This document shows, in pieces, positions 6,872 through 14,413 of a stretch of 22,842 nt of DNA. Numbering within the stretch: position 1 is the stretch's first letter; every line of letters starts with the position of its first letter. Origin of the DNA: a virus; IMG/VR virus record IMGVR_UViG_3300022221_000028, positions 1 to 22,842 of that record. The stretch is one strand, 5' to 3'. The position numbers and the translations under genes were made by a program. The notes below the pieces were generated by a model that saw only the letters and a program-made list of their open reading frames with translations, did no database searches and was not told where the DNA came from.

Positions 6872-8443
6872 TTATACTAAGATTTCTTCGAACGTTACGC
6901 CAGCATTCACAGCAACAAAGTTCAAGTAAATGAAATTAATAGCTCTGGCTGGTTTGATGTAAATATCCGAAACAAATTCGTTATTCGACAATACCTGATC
7001 GGTGTTATTCGTTCTATCTGCAATAACTTTGAAATCGTATATTCCACGTCTCCCTTGAATATCACGCAGATACGGCTCAACCATGTTGCGGAACAAGTTG
7101 CGTGTGAAATCATCATTGATTTCGAACAATTGTTGATTTGCTGCTGTTGCTATTGCTTTTTCGATAACAATAAACAAACGTCTCACATTGATTCGATCAA
7201 ATGCAGATGCTGTAGTTGCTAACGTCTTGTCACCATAAAGTATTGTTCCTTTGCCGGGGAATGATGCAATTGGATTAATATTTTTCTGATATAAAGCATC
7301 TCGATTTGCTTGAGAAGATGCATATGCAGATTTAACAACATTTTTGATTTGACCACGATTGAATCCCGCTGGTGAATACCATGGCTCTGCAATCTGATCT
7401 GTGTATGCCATTAATCCAGCGACATCACCTGTATAATTCACCCATCCGTAAATATCATTATATTTGTCATATTGATATTTGTAATTGCTAACTGCAATTC
7501 CATATGTAGATAGATTGGATAGAGTTGTGATGAAAGTAATTTCATCCGCGACCGCTGTAGCAGAACCGACAGATGTTGCACTATCTGCTGATACTAAAGC
7601 CAAAACATCTCTGCGTGTTTTCGCGATATTTAAAATATTATCGACAACGGTTGACTGTGATGTATAACCGCCACCATGAAATAAGAAATTGATATCAATC
7701 TCATCACCATTCGCGAATAAATCCTGTGCAGTTAATATTTCAGCATCGGTAGGTGAATCATCGACACCATTCGCTAGAGTGAATGTATTCGCACCCGCTG
7801 CAATTGCTGTGTCAATATCGATCCAGACATATTTTGATTGATCCGCGATTACGGTTTCGATGAAATTTGTTTTACCAAAGCCATCAAGTGATCCCGGCGT
7901 TTCATCGGCTAAGAAAGTTTCTACAATTTTACCGTCATATAAAACGACAATTGCTAATTCAGTTCCAGTCGGTGCGTAGTTGAAATTACTTTCATATGTC
8001 CATCCCGTAAATGCAGTTGAATCACATGTGTGAACAACTATTTTATTCCCGAATGTGCCGGGATATTTAGCAAAGAATGTGTGACCACCCGCAAATGTGC
8101 TTGCTGCCTGTATGTCGAAATCATCACGATTTTTGATTAAGTGGAAGGTAACTGCACCATCACTCGCATTTTTAGCTGCTGCACCAACAGCACGAGAGAT
8201 ATATAACGCATTTGAGTAAGAAAGAAAATTCTTACATACCATCCAATCTTCCCAATTCATTGCGGCATTCGGAGTTGAAAACTTTTCAACTAATTCGTTT
8301 TCGCTAGAAATAAGTATGCGTTCTCCGACTGGACCCCACATAAACTTACCAGCAAAGCCACCAATGGAAGTGGAAACCGCTGGTATTGTTGCAGTTAGAT
8401 CAGTTTCTGTAACTAATACTGAAGGTGATACTGAGAATCCCAT
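6872..8443 (-). CDS. 18: Contractile tail sheath protein, gp18-like
   Basis: 523-residue sheath subunit that surrounds the tube and contracts on infection. The N-terminus SVSPSVLVTETDLTATIPAV with SIGGFAGKFMWGPVGE is typical of T4 gp18, as are the C-terminal RRLFIVIEKAI, NDDFTRNLFRNMVEPYLRDI, YDFKVIADRTNNT and ARAINFIYLNFVAV segments. It is shorter than T4 gp18 (659 aa), probably with fewer or smaller surface-exposed middle domains. ATG at 8443 has an AGGGA site. A late promoter lies 43 bases upstream. Confidence 0.95.
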   Translation of the reverse strand: MGFSVSPSVLVTETDLTATIPAVSTSIGGFAGKFMWGPVGERILISSENELVEKFSTPNAAMNWEDWMVCKNFLSYSNALYISRAVGAAAKNASDGAVTFHLIKNRDDFDIQAASTFAGGHTFFAKYPGTFGNKIVVHTCDSTAFTGWTYESNFNYAPTGTELAIVVLYDGKIVETFLADETPGSLDGFGKTNFIETVIADQSKYVWIDIDTAIAAGANTFTLANGVDDSPTDAEILTAQDLFANGDEIDINFLFHGGGYTSQSTVVDNILNIAKTRRDVLALVSADSATSVGSATAVADEITFITTLSNLSTYGIAVSNYKYQYDKYNDIYGWVNYTGDVAGLMAYTDQIAEPWYSPAGFNRGQIKNVVKSAYASSQANRDALYQKNINPIASFPGKGTILYGDKTLATTASAFDRINVRRLFIVIEKAIATAANQQLFEINDDFTRNLFRNMVEPYLRDIQGRRGIYDFKVIADRTNNTDQVLSNNEFVSDIYIKPARAINFIYLNFVAVNAGVTFEEILV

Positions 8444-8486
8444 AATTTAGTTTCCCTAAGTTTGTTAATTTTTATAAGTTTTGAAA

Positions 8487-8500
8487 TATTTATATAAATA
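8487..8500. promoter_or_regulatory. Late promoter for gene 18 within a perfect palindrome
   Basis: TATTTATATAAATA is its own reverse complement and holds TATAAATA on both strands (minus 8494-8487, plus 8493-8500). The minus-strand copy drives gene 18, with a leader of about 37 bases. The plus-strand copy would point into gene 17, antisense to it. Confidence 0.7.
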
Positions 8501-8511
8501 ATGATTTCGTA

Positions 8512-10092
8512 TTAGTAGGGGTATCTATTTGTAAAATCTTCTGTACCATCTGTAATTACAGGTAGCGGTAGCATGTTTTCCTCATTGTCTACTACATTTC
8601 CAGCAAACATTTTTTTACCAATATTGTGATTGGATATATCTTCAAATAATTCGCGACCTGTGAAATATGAGAAATTAACTAATGACATTACTAGATCATC
8701 AGTGTAGCCATCGTCGGCTTCGTATGAATGACCCGATTCAACAAATCCAGATAACTCTTGAAGTGTTCGAAAATCTCTCACAATGAGCTGATTTTTCTCG
8801 ATCAAATCTTTAAGATTGCTACATCCAGATGCTTTAGTTGCCTTAGTTGTTCGTATTCCCAATTGATATTTTTCTTTGTTGGTTTTCAGAGTGACAATAT
8901 TTTCATATTCCAATTCATAATTTAATGTGGTTAAGACTTCTTTTCCGACATCATTACTTTCAACTAAGACATATGCATTGTTATATGCCTTGCCATATTT
9001 TTCGATTAATAATGGGTATTTAAGATATGTGGTTTTGTTGTCTCTGAATGAACAAACTTGCTTGAAAGGATATTCAGTGATATCAATAACATTGAATGCT
9101 TGTGCGTCTAGTCCTATCCCTTCGGCCACATCCGCTGATAAAACATAGACATGATTTTTAATTGGTTTTTCGAACACAAATAATTTATTATTTTCTAATT
9201 GTATTGCTGGATCGTCATATGATATTGACATTAATGCTGTATTTGAAATCAGAGTTTTCGAACCACCTAGGAACGTATTTTCATGCTCTTGGCTAAATTG
9301 TTCTTCTGAAGTATTTGCAATCGTTTCCCGTTTCCATTCTTCTGTTCGTGTCGGTACGGCATCCCATTTGACTTCGAAATATGCATAATCAGATCGACCT
9401 TTTCTGGCGTCCTCAATTATTTTGTAATAATGATTCATACCATTGGCCGTTGAGACCATGATAATTTTAGTTTCTAAACCGGAAGATACTGTCGGATATG
9501 TTGAGTTGTAGAATTCTTCCCATAAATTTGAATCGATGAATGCTGCTTCATCAATAAACAATAATGATAATGAATCACCTCGCGCCGCATCTCCGGATGT
9601 CGAACTTGCTTCAACGATACATCCATTGTCGAGTTCGATAGAGCCTTTATTCCATTCAACCACACCTTGTTGTAACCAGTGGGGTAAATTTTCAAAGGCC
9701 AGTTTTAATTTAGCTAAAACCTTTCGCGCCGATGCACCTTTATTCGCGATAATACCAACTCGCTTATAATCATTGAATAGAATAAAATGTAGGATATAGG
9801 CAACAGTCGTGATTGATTTACCGACCTGCCTAGAGCACAATACAGAGCTGAATCGATTATCATTGAGATGATTAACCAGATCGGCTTGGAAATCCCACAT
9901 ACCAAATGGAATTAGACCTCGATCCACGTGAACAATTTTGATATAATTTTTACAGAAATATACAATGTCATCGCGACACTTTTTATATTCTTCGATCATT
10001 TCCTGATCGAATTCCATTTGAATATCTGCTTTTTTTAGTTTTTGTTGACCGAGATAGCAACTCGTTTTTGGTAGCTTAATTCCCTGTATCAT
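8512..10092 (-). CDS. 17: Terminase large subunit, gp17-like
   Basis: ATPase and nuclease that cuts concatemeric DNA and pumps it through the portal. Visible parts are Walker A SRQVGKS (residues 87-93), Walker B LLFIDE (177-182, catalytic Glu182), a VSTANG coupling motif near 213-218, and nuclease acidic residues Asp321 (LSADVAEG), Glu378 (LVESND) and Asp465/466 (YTDDLVMSL). The segment KKCRDDIVYF aligns with T4 gp17, but the roughly 80 residues before it in T4 are mostly missing, giving 526 aa against 610. The ATG at 10092 overlaps gene 16 by 17 bases, implying coupled translation. Confidence 0.97.
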   Translation of the reverse strand: MIQGIKLPKTSCYLGQQKLKKADIQMEFDQEMIEEYKKCRDDIVYFCKNYIKIVHVDRGLIPFGMWDFQADLVNHLNDNRFSSVLCSRQVGKSITTVAYILHFILFNDYKRVGIIANKGASARKVLAKLKLAFENLPHWLQQGVVEWNKGSIELDNGCIVEASSTSGDAARGDSLSLLFIDEAAFIDSNLWEEFYNSTYPTVSSGLETKIIMVSTANGMNHYYKIIEDARKGRSDYAYFEVKWDAVPTRTEEWKRETIANTSEEQFSQEHENTFLGGSKTLISNTALMSISYDDPAIQLENNKLFVFEKPIKNHVYVLSADVAEGIGLDAQAFNVIDITEYPFKQVCSFRDNKTTYLKYPLLIEKYGKAYNNAYVLVESNDVGKEVLTTLNYELEYENIVTLKTNKEKYQLGIRTTKATKASGCSNLKDLIEKNQLIVRDFRTLQELSGFVESGHSYEADDGYTDDLVMSLVNFSYFTGRELFEDISNHNIGKKMFAGNVVDNEENMLPLPVITDGTEDFTNRYPY

Positions 10093-10525
10093 CTTTTAGC
10101 ATAGCCAACATATCTTTGGTTGATCCTACAAACATGTTATTATTTGTGGTTGTTTTCGTTATATTTTTATTTTCTGGTACTCGTGTTTTATTGATTTCCG
10201 CGAGTGTTTTGTGAAGTGATATCATATCCTTAGTGACATCAGATATCGTTTTGATTAGAATAGGAACGATACCAAAATCTCTAGGAATATCTGATTCGTC
10301 GGAAAATTCAACGATGTCCGTTAACGCCTTTTCACCTTGCTTGACAAGTCTTTTAAGTGTTTCGCGAGCATCGTTGAAATCTGTTAACATCCCCGCATCT
10401 TCTTTGAAATCGATAGGCTCAATTTCAATCGGGGAGGCCATTACCAATGAAGTTGATTCATTGACTTCTTTTGCTAAACCCAATACTTCATTGAGTTTAT
10501 CCATTTGTGTTTTATGTTTCGACAT
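10076..10525 (-). CDS. 16: Terminase small subunit, gp16-like
   Basis: 149-residue partner of gp17, thought to form a ring that recognises DNA and regulates the large subunit. The family pattern is DFNDARETLKRLVKQGEKAL, a second helix with FGIVPILIKTISDVTKDMI and LHKTLAEI (forming the central coiled coil), and a C-terminal NNMFVGSTKDMLAML. I use ATG at 10525 (MSKHKTQ) because the late promoter octamer ends only five bases before it; a longer frame from 10561 would start upstream of the promoter. No ribosome site precedes this ATG, so the late message may be leaderless. Confidence 0.88.
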   Translation of the reverse strand: MSKHKTQMDKLNEVLGLAKEVNESTSLVMASPIEIEPIDFKEDAGMLTDFNDARETLKRLVKQGEKALTDIVEFSDESDIPRDFGIVPILIKTISDVTKDMISLHKTLAEINKTRVPENKNITKTTTNNNMFVGSTKDMLAMLKDDTGN

Positions 10526-10530
10526 AACAA

Positions 10531-10538
10531 TATTTATA
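10531..10538 (-). promoter_or_regulatory. T4-type late promoter flush with gene 16
   Basis: Perfect TATAAATA on the minus strand with five bases between it and the gene 16 ATG. In T4 the octamer spans about -13 to -6, which would place the first transcribed base on the A of the ATG. Confidence 0.7.
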
Positions 10539-10545
10539 TAAGTTA

Positions 10546-10582
10546 AAATTAGTGTTGACATTTATATACAAATACATATAAT
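10546..10582 (+). repeat. 37-base promoter repeat, copy 1
   Basis: Identical over 37 bases to 10800-10836. It contains the whole TTGACA-N16-TATAAT early promoter plus nine bases upstream. Confidence 0.9.
10555..10582 (+). promoter_or_regulatory. Early sigma70-type promoter, flush with first island gene
   Basis: Consensus TTGACA (10555-10560), 16-base spacer beginning TTTATAT, consensus TATAAT (10577-10582). Six bases separate the -10 box from the ATG at 10589, which puts the start codon at the expected +1. Confidence 0.9.
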
Positions 10583-10588
10583 TATTAA

Positions 10589-10801
10589 ATGAAAAGAAAA
10601 TATCAAAGATTAGCTGAAGTGTTAGGTTACGAGCTAGGCATGGTGAAATCTGGCATAAATTTACCAGCCCACAAAATTCAAGATATAGCAAAGAGACAGG
10701 CTAATGTGCTTTGGCCTAATGATTCAGTCCGAAGCAAAAATTTACGTAGTCGGTTTGTTAGCGATGTTGTGTGGTATTCAGGTGTTAATGACGAAGTATA
10801 A
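10589..10801 (+). CDS. Hypothetical early protein, 70 aa, possibly leaderless
   Basis: Basic, mostly helical small protein with no family I recognise (MKRKYQRLAEVLGYELG... to VNDEV). It is the first gene of the plus-strand island between genes 16 and 15. No ribosome site precedes the ATG, which sits at the predicted transcription start. A second, identical promoter begins at its stop codon, so this gene is a stand-alone early unit inserted between two copies of the promoter. Confidence 0.65.
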   Translation: MKRKYQRLAEVLGYELGMVKSGINLPAHKIQDIAKRQANVLWPNDSVRSKNLRSRFVSDVVWYSGVNDEV

Positions 10802-10836
10802 ATTAGTGTTGACATTTATATACAAATACATATAAT
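10800..10836 (+). repeat. 37-base promoter repeat, copy 2
   Basis: Exact copy of 10546-10582, carrying the same early promoter; the sequences diverge immediately on both sides. Confidence 0.9.
10809..10836 (+). promoter_or_regulatory. Early sigma70-type promoter, second copy
   Basis: TTGACA (10809-10814), 16-base spacer, TATAAT (10831-10836), identical to the promoter 254 bases upstream. Unlike that copy, it is followed by a normal 30-base leader with an AAAGG ribosome site before the ATG at 10867. Confidence 0.9.
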
Positions 10837-10866
10837 AGTTATATAAATTAATTAAAGGTAGAAATA

Positions 10867-11109
10867 ATGAATATATATGAGGAAGTGATTAAGCGAGGCA
10901 TCGAGCACGATAATCATGCTTCTGATCTGTACATTCCGGTTAATGACGAAACGAAAGAATTAGTGAATTCATATCGGAATGAACACCATGTCACCACATT
11001 TAAGAACAATAAAGATGGTAAGCCATGGTTTGACATTCCTTTCGCCTTCGAACCATTTTGGGATAAGGCCGAAAAACATATTGACACATGGGTAAAAGGT
11101 AACGTATGA
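10867..11109 (+). CDS. Hypothetical early protein, 80 aa
   Basis: First gene of the operon behind the second early promoter, with an AAAGGTAG ribosome site. Acidic N-terminal half, aromatic-rich C-terminal part (KPWFDIPFAFEPFWDKAEKH). No recognised domain. Its stop overlaps the next ATG (ATGA), indicating translational coupling. Confidence 0.7.
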   Translation: MNIYEEVIKRGIEHDNHASDLYIPVNDETKELVNSYRNEHHVTTFKNNKDGKPWFDIPFAFEPFWDKAEKHIDTWVKGNV

Positions 11110-11375
11110 GAGCTTATCGATCTAATGATCCTAAAAAGATGCATCAATATAATGTGATGATGGAGCTGGCGAATGATCCAACTTCAACATTGTATAATGC
11201 AGATGGATCATTTAATCGTAGTGCATCACATCGAAATAGTTTCTGGAATGGATATGTTCATGGTTTTAAATATCCCAATCTTGTTCCTACACCAAACATG
11301 ATTAATTACTGTATATTTCGTGCTGGCATAGATTTCAAAGCACAACAAGGCAAAGTTTCCATTGTGGAAACGTGA
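11106..11375 (+). CDS. Hypothetical early protein with HRNSFWNGY motif, 89 aa
   Basis: The central SASHRNSFWNGYVHG and following VPTPNMINYCIFRAGIDF resemble a pattern I have seen in small phage proteins of unknown function (H-R-x-x-F-W-x-G-Y ... A-x-R-A-G). Start overlaps the upstream stop (ATGA) with AAAGGTAA before it. The end of the gene encodes a perfect 7-bp hairpin just before the next ribosome site. Confidence 0.7.
   Translation: MRAYRSNDPKKMHQYNVMMELANDPTSTLYNADGSFNRSASHRNSFWNGYVHGFKYPNLVPTPNMINYCIFRAGIDFKAQQGKVSIVET
11355..11371 (+). other. Short hairpin overlapping gene end, before the next ribosome site
   Basis: GTTTCCA-TTG-TGGAAAC, a perfect 7-bp stem with a 3-base loop, ends three bases before the GAGGTGA ribosome site of the next gene. 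No T-run follows, so it is not a classical terminator. It might modulate ribosome access or RNA processing. Confidence 0.4.
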
Positions 11376-11389
11376 GGTGAATAATAATT

Positions 11390-11950
11390 ATGGAACAATA
11401 TCAAATATTAGGTAAACGATATTTACAGAGCAATGCTTGCGGAACAATGGATGGATCAATGAAAGCAAAAACACACGAAGCATTGAGTATTTTATTTGTG
11501 TCCGAGCGATTGGGTCTTTCCGCGAATGAAGCTTCTATGATTGAATACGACCATGATCGGTTGGTGAATCATGTCAGAGAAGCTACGCGAACATTAACTG
11601 ACAACCTAGATGAAATGATTGGGTTACCATTGGATAAAGCGCCAAATTATAAACGGTTAACACCTATCTTTGTTGGGAAGTTTATTCAACTTGCAACCGA
11701 CTGGTTTGATGAACAGACATGTTTGATGAGTGATACTGAATTAACCGCAACTTTGGAAGAGATTTGTAGATATAAACATTCCATGATGCTGACAGCATTG
11801 GAGTCATACGGTTTCGAGTTTCGGGATGGTATCGTTGAAGAATTCTTAACAATGGAATCCAAAATTGGTCAGGTTGTTACTGTGAAACCAAACAATTATT
11901 TTGGATGTAATTTTGAATTGGTTAAATCTTTAACGAAAAGAGGTGAGTGA
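11390..11950 (+). CDS. Hypothetical early protein, 186 aa
   Basis: One of the larger island proteins, mostly helical, with no motif I recognise. ATG at 11390 has AGGTGA ten bases upstream. It ends in KSLTKRGE, where the coding sequence doubles as the ribosome site (AGAGGTGAG) of the next gene one base after its stop. Co-transcription with its neighbours is clear; function is unknown. Confidence 0.7.
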   Translation: MEQYQILGKRYLQSNACGTMDGSMKAKTHEALSILFVSERLGLSANEASMIEYDHDRLVNHVREATRTLTDNLDEMIGLPLDKAPNYKRLTPIFVGKFIQLATDWFDEQTCLMSDTELTATLEEICRYKHSMMLTALESYGFEFRDGIVEEFLTMESKIGQVVTVKPNNYFGCNFELVKSLTKRGE

Positions 11951-11951
11951 A

Positions 11952-12287
11952 ATGGGAGTTGCCGCATATAACCGAGGATCACAGTCTATTGCGAATGGAA
12001 TCGAACGAGATTTTCCGATTCGTCCAGTATGTTTTGATATTATGGATCGTGTTAATAGTATTCCGAAAGTTAAAAACATCAACATTGAATATTCTAGCGA
12101 TTATTCAATTAGACCATTTTCCGATAAATGTGCCATTATTTTCTCACACGGTGTGTGGTGGTTATTTGATTCGGAAGAGGTTGACGGATTTGGCTATTGG
12201 TATCCTTCGCTTGAAAAATTAATATCGGTTTGGGATATTTACCTGACCGAGTATAATGAAACCACTAATATATGGTACGCAGAATGA
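11952..12287 (+). CDS. Hypothetical early protein, 111 aa
   Basis: I start at ATG 11952 (MGVAAYNRG), well spaced from the AGAGGTGAG site, rather than at the GTG at 11943 inside the preceding gene. Aromatic-rich protein (SHGVWWLFDSEE, GFGYWYPSLEKL) with no family I recognise. Overlaps the next gene by ATGA at 12284. Confidence 0.65.
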   Translation: MGVAAYNRGSQSIANGIERDFPIRPVCFDIMDRVNSIPKVKNINIEYSSDYSIRPFSDKCAIIFSHGVWWLFDSEEVDGFGYWYPSLEKLISVWDIYLTEYNETTNIWYAE

Positions 12288-12712
12288 ATATTACAATTGT
12301 AAAATATCGAGCTAATGGAATCGATACTTGTCGTGGATGTCTCGTGGGTTCTTCAGATTCTGATCATGAAATTTATGTCACGGATGATGAAGATGATGCA
12401 GCCAGATCAATTGCAGAAAAATTATTTGAAGATCGAAATTCAAATAGTGAGTTTTGTAATTGGGAAATTACTATTTTATTTAATGGATTAGATTCTAATT
12501 CTGAATTTTATAATGATAATTTTGAACATATTATAAACAAATTAGCACACGAAAAATTAACTGAAATGATTCAACGTGAGAAGGAGCTGGCCAAACGTGA
12601 AGAAGCGAAAAAGGCCGAACAAAGGGAAATCGACAAATTCGTAAAGGAACGGTTAACAGTTGCGGATGAGCTGGCACAATTAGCCGCACTTAAATTAAAA
12701 TACGAGAAATAA
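12284..12712 (+). CDS. Hypothetical early protein with C-terminal coiled coil, 142 aa
   Basis: Start taken as ATG 12284, overlapping the upstream stop (ATGA); ATG at 12272 would add four residues, and neither has a clear ribosome site. N-terminal part is acidic and mixed. Residues about 90-142 are a highly charged helix (REKELAKREEAKKAEQREID), probably a coiled coil. No function can be assigned. Confidence 0.65.
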   Translation: MNITIVKYRANGIDTCRGCLVGSSDSDHEIYVTDDEDDAARSIAEKLFEDRNSNSEFCNWEITILFNGLDSNSEFYNDNFEHIINKLAHEKLTEMIQREKELAKREEAKKAEQREIDKFVKERLTVADELAQLAALKLKYEK

Positions 12713-12714
12713 TT

Positions 12715-13035
12715 ATGTTTGGTGATGAAGGATTGGACGTGATGAAATTTTATTATGGACAAAATTTAGTCCATGTTCCGATGTGGATGATTGCTCAGGA
12801 TCAAGGTGACACGACTGTATTTGTTGGTGCAACTCGCAATGACGATATTCGTTATAAGTCAAAAATGACGCATCAATTAATTTTAGGTGAAATGTTTATT
12901 CGACCTCATGTGGTATCAGAGAGTGAACACCTCAAAGGAAGTGGAATCAGTGCAATAGCGCGTAGTGGTGCAGACATGGAATCATGGGTAAATCACGGTA
13001 ACATTATTCTCGATCCAATGGGTAAATTCAGATGA
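12715..13035 (+). CDS. Hypothetical early protein, 106 aa
   Basis: ATG at 12715 follows the upstream stop by two bases; ATG at 12742 (MKFYYGQN), with AAGGA ten bases upstream, is an alternative giving 97 aa. No domain recognised. The stop overlaps the next ATG (ATGA), in keeping with the coupled layout of this operon. Confidence 0.65.
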   Translation: MFGDEGLDVMKFYYGQNLVHVPMWMIAQDQGDTTVFVGATRNDDIRYKSKMTHQLILGEMFIRPHVVSESEHLKGSGISAIARSGADMESWVNHGNIILDPMGKFR

Positions 13036-13508
13036 ATAAATACGAATTTTCACTCTATAAGGGTGATGGATGTGGAACGAGCAAACGTATCATCGAAGCG
13101 GAAAATTATGATGCAGCTTGTGCAAGGGTTGGGACTGATTTATTGCCACCGGGTTATATTTGGTCAATTGAACCAATCAGTGATGAAACGGTAATTGAAG
13201 ATGAGATTGTGCGTTTAAATTCCCTTCTTAATGAATATAAAGATGCTGAATGTCGAGCATTGAAAAGAGAAGCTGAATTGAACGGACGTATCGAATTGGC
13301 ATTATTAATGTATGATCATTCTGTTGGTTTTGTTAAGGATGCTCTTCTTGGACATGATATCCCCGCGTGGGTATTGAACCGAGCAAAGCGAACAATCATT
13401 GAACAAGATTGTGTTCATAACTGGGTATGTGGTGATAATGATTTTGTCTCTGGTTGTGAAATTTGTACTCAATGTCATCTCGTTCGAACTAAACCGATTG
13501 AGGAATAA
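13032..13508 (+). CDS. Hypothetical early protein with C-terminal Cys cluster, 158 aa
   Basis: N-terminal part is mixed alpha/beta, with a helical middle (about residues 60-95). The last 33 residues hold a Cys/His cluster (C-V-H-N-W-V-C, then after eight residues C-E-I-C-T-Q-C-H), probably a structural zinc site. Start overlaps the upstream stop (ATGA). No enzyme motif seen. Confidence 0.65.
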   Translation: MNKYEFSLYKGDGCGTSKRIIEAENYDAACARVGTDLLPPGYIWSIEPISDETVIEDEIVRLNSLLNEYKDAECRALKREAELNGRIELALLMYDHSVGFVKDALLGHDIPAWVLNRAKRTIIEQDCVHNWVCGDNDFVSGCEICTQCHLVRTKPIEE

Positions 13509-13513
13509 ATGTT

Positions 13514-13729
13514 ATGCATATAAAGGAAATTTTAAAACAACATCGAAGAGATTTCACGGCTATCTACATTTGTGAACACTGCGATAATGAAGAAGAGCTT
13601 ATCGGATATGATGATGAACATTTTCATCGAAATGTCATTCCTAAAATCGAATGTGGGGAATGTGGGGAACGTGCATCGGATAGTTATCGACCGTTAGCGC
13701 CGAGATATTCTGATGGATTCACGATTTAG
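13514..13729 (+). CDS. Small zinc-finger protein, 71 aa
   Basis: Two knuckles, C20-x2-C23 (YICEHCD) and C47-x2-C50 (ECGECG), flank an IGYDDEHFHRNVIP segment. This layout (CxxC, GYDD-x-x-F-H, VIP, CxxCG) recurs in small phage proteins that bind zinc but have no known role. AAAGG-type ribosome sites are not obvious. It ends the first part of the island; a new promoter follows. Confidence 0.7.
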   Translation: MHIKEILKQHRRDFTAIYICEHCDNEEELIGYDDEHFHRNVIPKIECGECGERASDSYRPLAPRYSDGFTI

Positions 13730-13732
13730 GTC

Positions 13733-13762
13733 TTGAAACCCTGTAGCTTGTGTGTATATAAT
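13733..13762 (+). promoter_or_regulatory. Candidate early promoter
   Basis: TTGAAA (13733-13738) with TATAAT at 13757-13762 (18-base spacer) or TATATA at 13755-13760 (16-base spacer, like the other early promoters). It precedes a strong TAGGAGG ribosome site. Confidence 0.5.
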
Positions 13763-13787
13763 TCGGCAAAATTTTAGGAGGCTGGGT

Positions 13788-13982
13788 ATGGCATATGCTA
13801 AGATATATTCTGTGTATGATATCGATGATCATGGAAGATGGGTTGAATTAACTCATCCGCTTGATCGATTGATCATCAATCCAGAAATACATCAAGACGA
13901 AAATGCGCACGCAAGGGATTGTTTTCCCAATGCAACGGATAATTTAAAAACATGTCTGGTTAAATCTATATGTCTGAAATAA
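13788..13982 (+). CDS. Hypothetical early protein, 64 aa
   Basis: Start set at ATG 13788 because TAGGAGG at 13775-13781 lies six bases before it, the best ribosome site in the island; a longer frame from a GTG at 13752 would begin inside the promoter. The sequence MAYAKIYSVYDIDDHGRWVE has no recognised family. Its end overlaps the next gene by 13 bases. Confidence 0.65.
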   Translation: MAYAKIYSVYDIDDHGRWVELTHPLDRLIINPEIHQDENAHARDCFPNATDNLKTCLVKSICLK

Positions 13983-14413
13983 AAAATTTATTTGATCTAG
14001 GTGGATTGAGCATTTTATTATGGGATAAACACAATTTACCTAAAATAAATTTGTCTAATTACGGCATGTTTGCTTATAGATATTATGATGCTGCTACCGG
14101 ATATTGGGATTATGATCATGATGGTGAGCCTACACATTATCAGAAAACCGGCATAGAAATACATTTAGAAGTTTATAAAGTATTGAGATTTACACCCAAA
14201 GGATTTATTATAGAAAGATTTGGTGAGAAAGATAAATTCATAAACCATAGCTGGCGTAAAAAGTTCGCGCATTTGAGTTTACAACAAGCCATGGAATCTT
14301 TCGTTGCCAGAAAAAAATCACAGGTACGGAAATTGAGTGCACAGTTAGAAACCGCAAATGCTGCCTATCGACAAGGATTAATCGAATTAACTGAAATGTC
14401 TATGGCGATGTAA
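13970..14413 (+). CDS. Conserved phage hypothetical protein, 147 aa
   Basis: Features recall a phage family of unknown function: IHLEVYKVLRFTPKGFII, then a basic WRKKFAHLSLQQAMESFVAR segment and a C-terminal helix (KKSQVRKLSAQLETA). I recall such TPKG...RKxFA...A-x-x-S-F-x-x-R-K proteins from other phages, but not their function. Start overlaps the previous gene. It is the last gene of the first island and converges on gene 15, overlapping it by 14 bases tail to tail. Confidence 0.7.
   Translation: MSEIKNLFDLGGLSILLWDKHNLPKINLSNYGMFAYRYYDAATGYWDYDHDGEPTHYQKTGIEIHLEVYKVLRFTPKGFIIERFGEKDKFINHSWRKKFAHLSLQQAMESFVARKKSQVRKLSAQLETANAAYRQGLIELTEMSMAM

Noticed and set aside
10526-10561. Longer gp16 reading frame starting at 10561
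   Set aside because: The extra 12 residues are encoded upstream of and through the late promoter octamer and lack a ribosome site; MSKHKTQ at 10525 is the more likely start.
10842-10849. TATAAATT on the plus strand (also 17007-17014) as late promoters for island genes
   Set aside because: One mismatch to the octamer, and strong sigma70-type elements better explain transcription at the first site; chance in AT-rich leaders.
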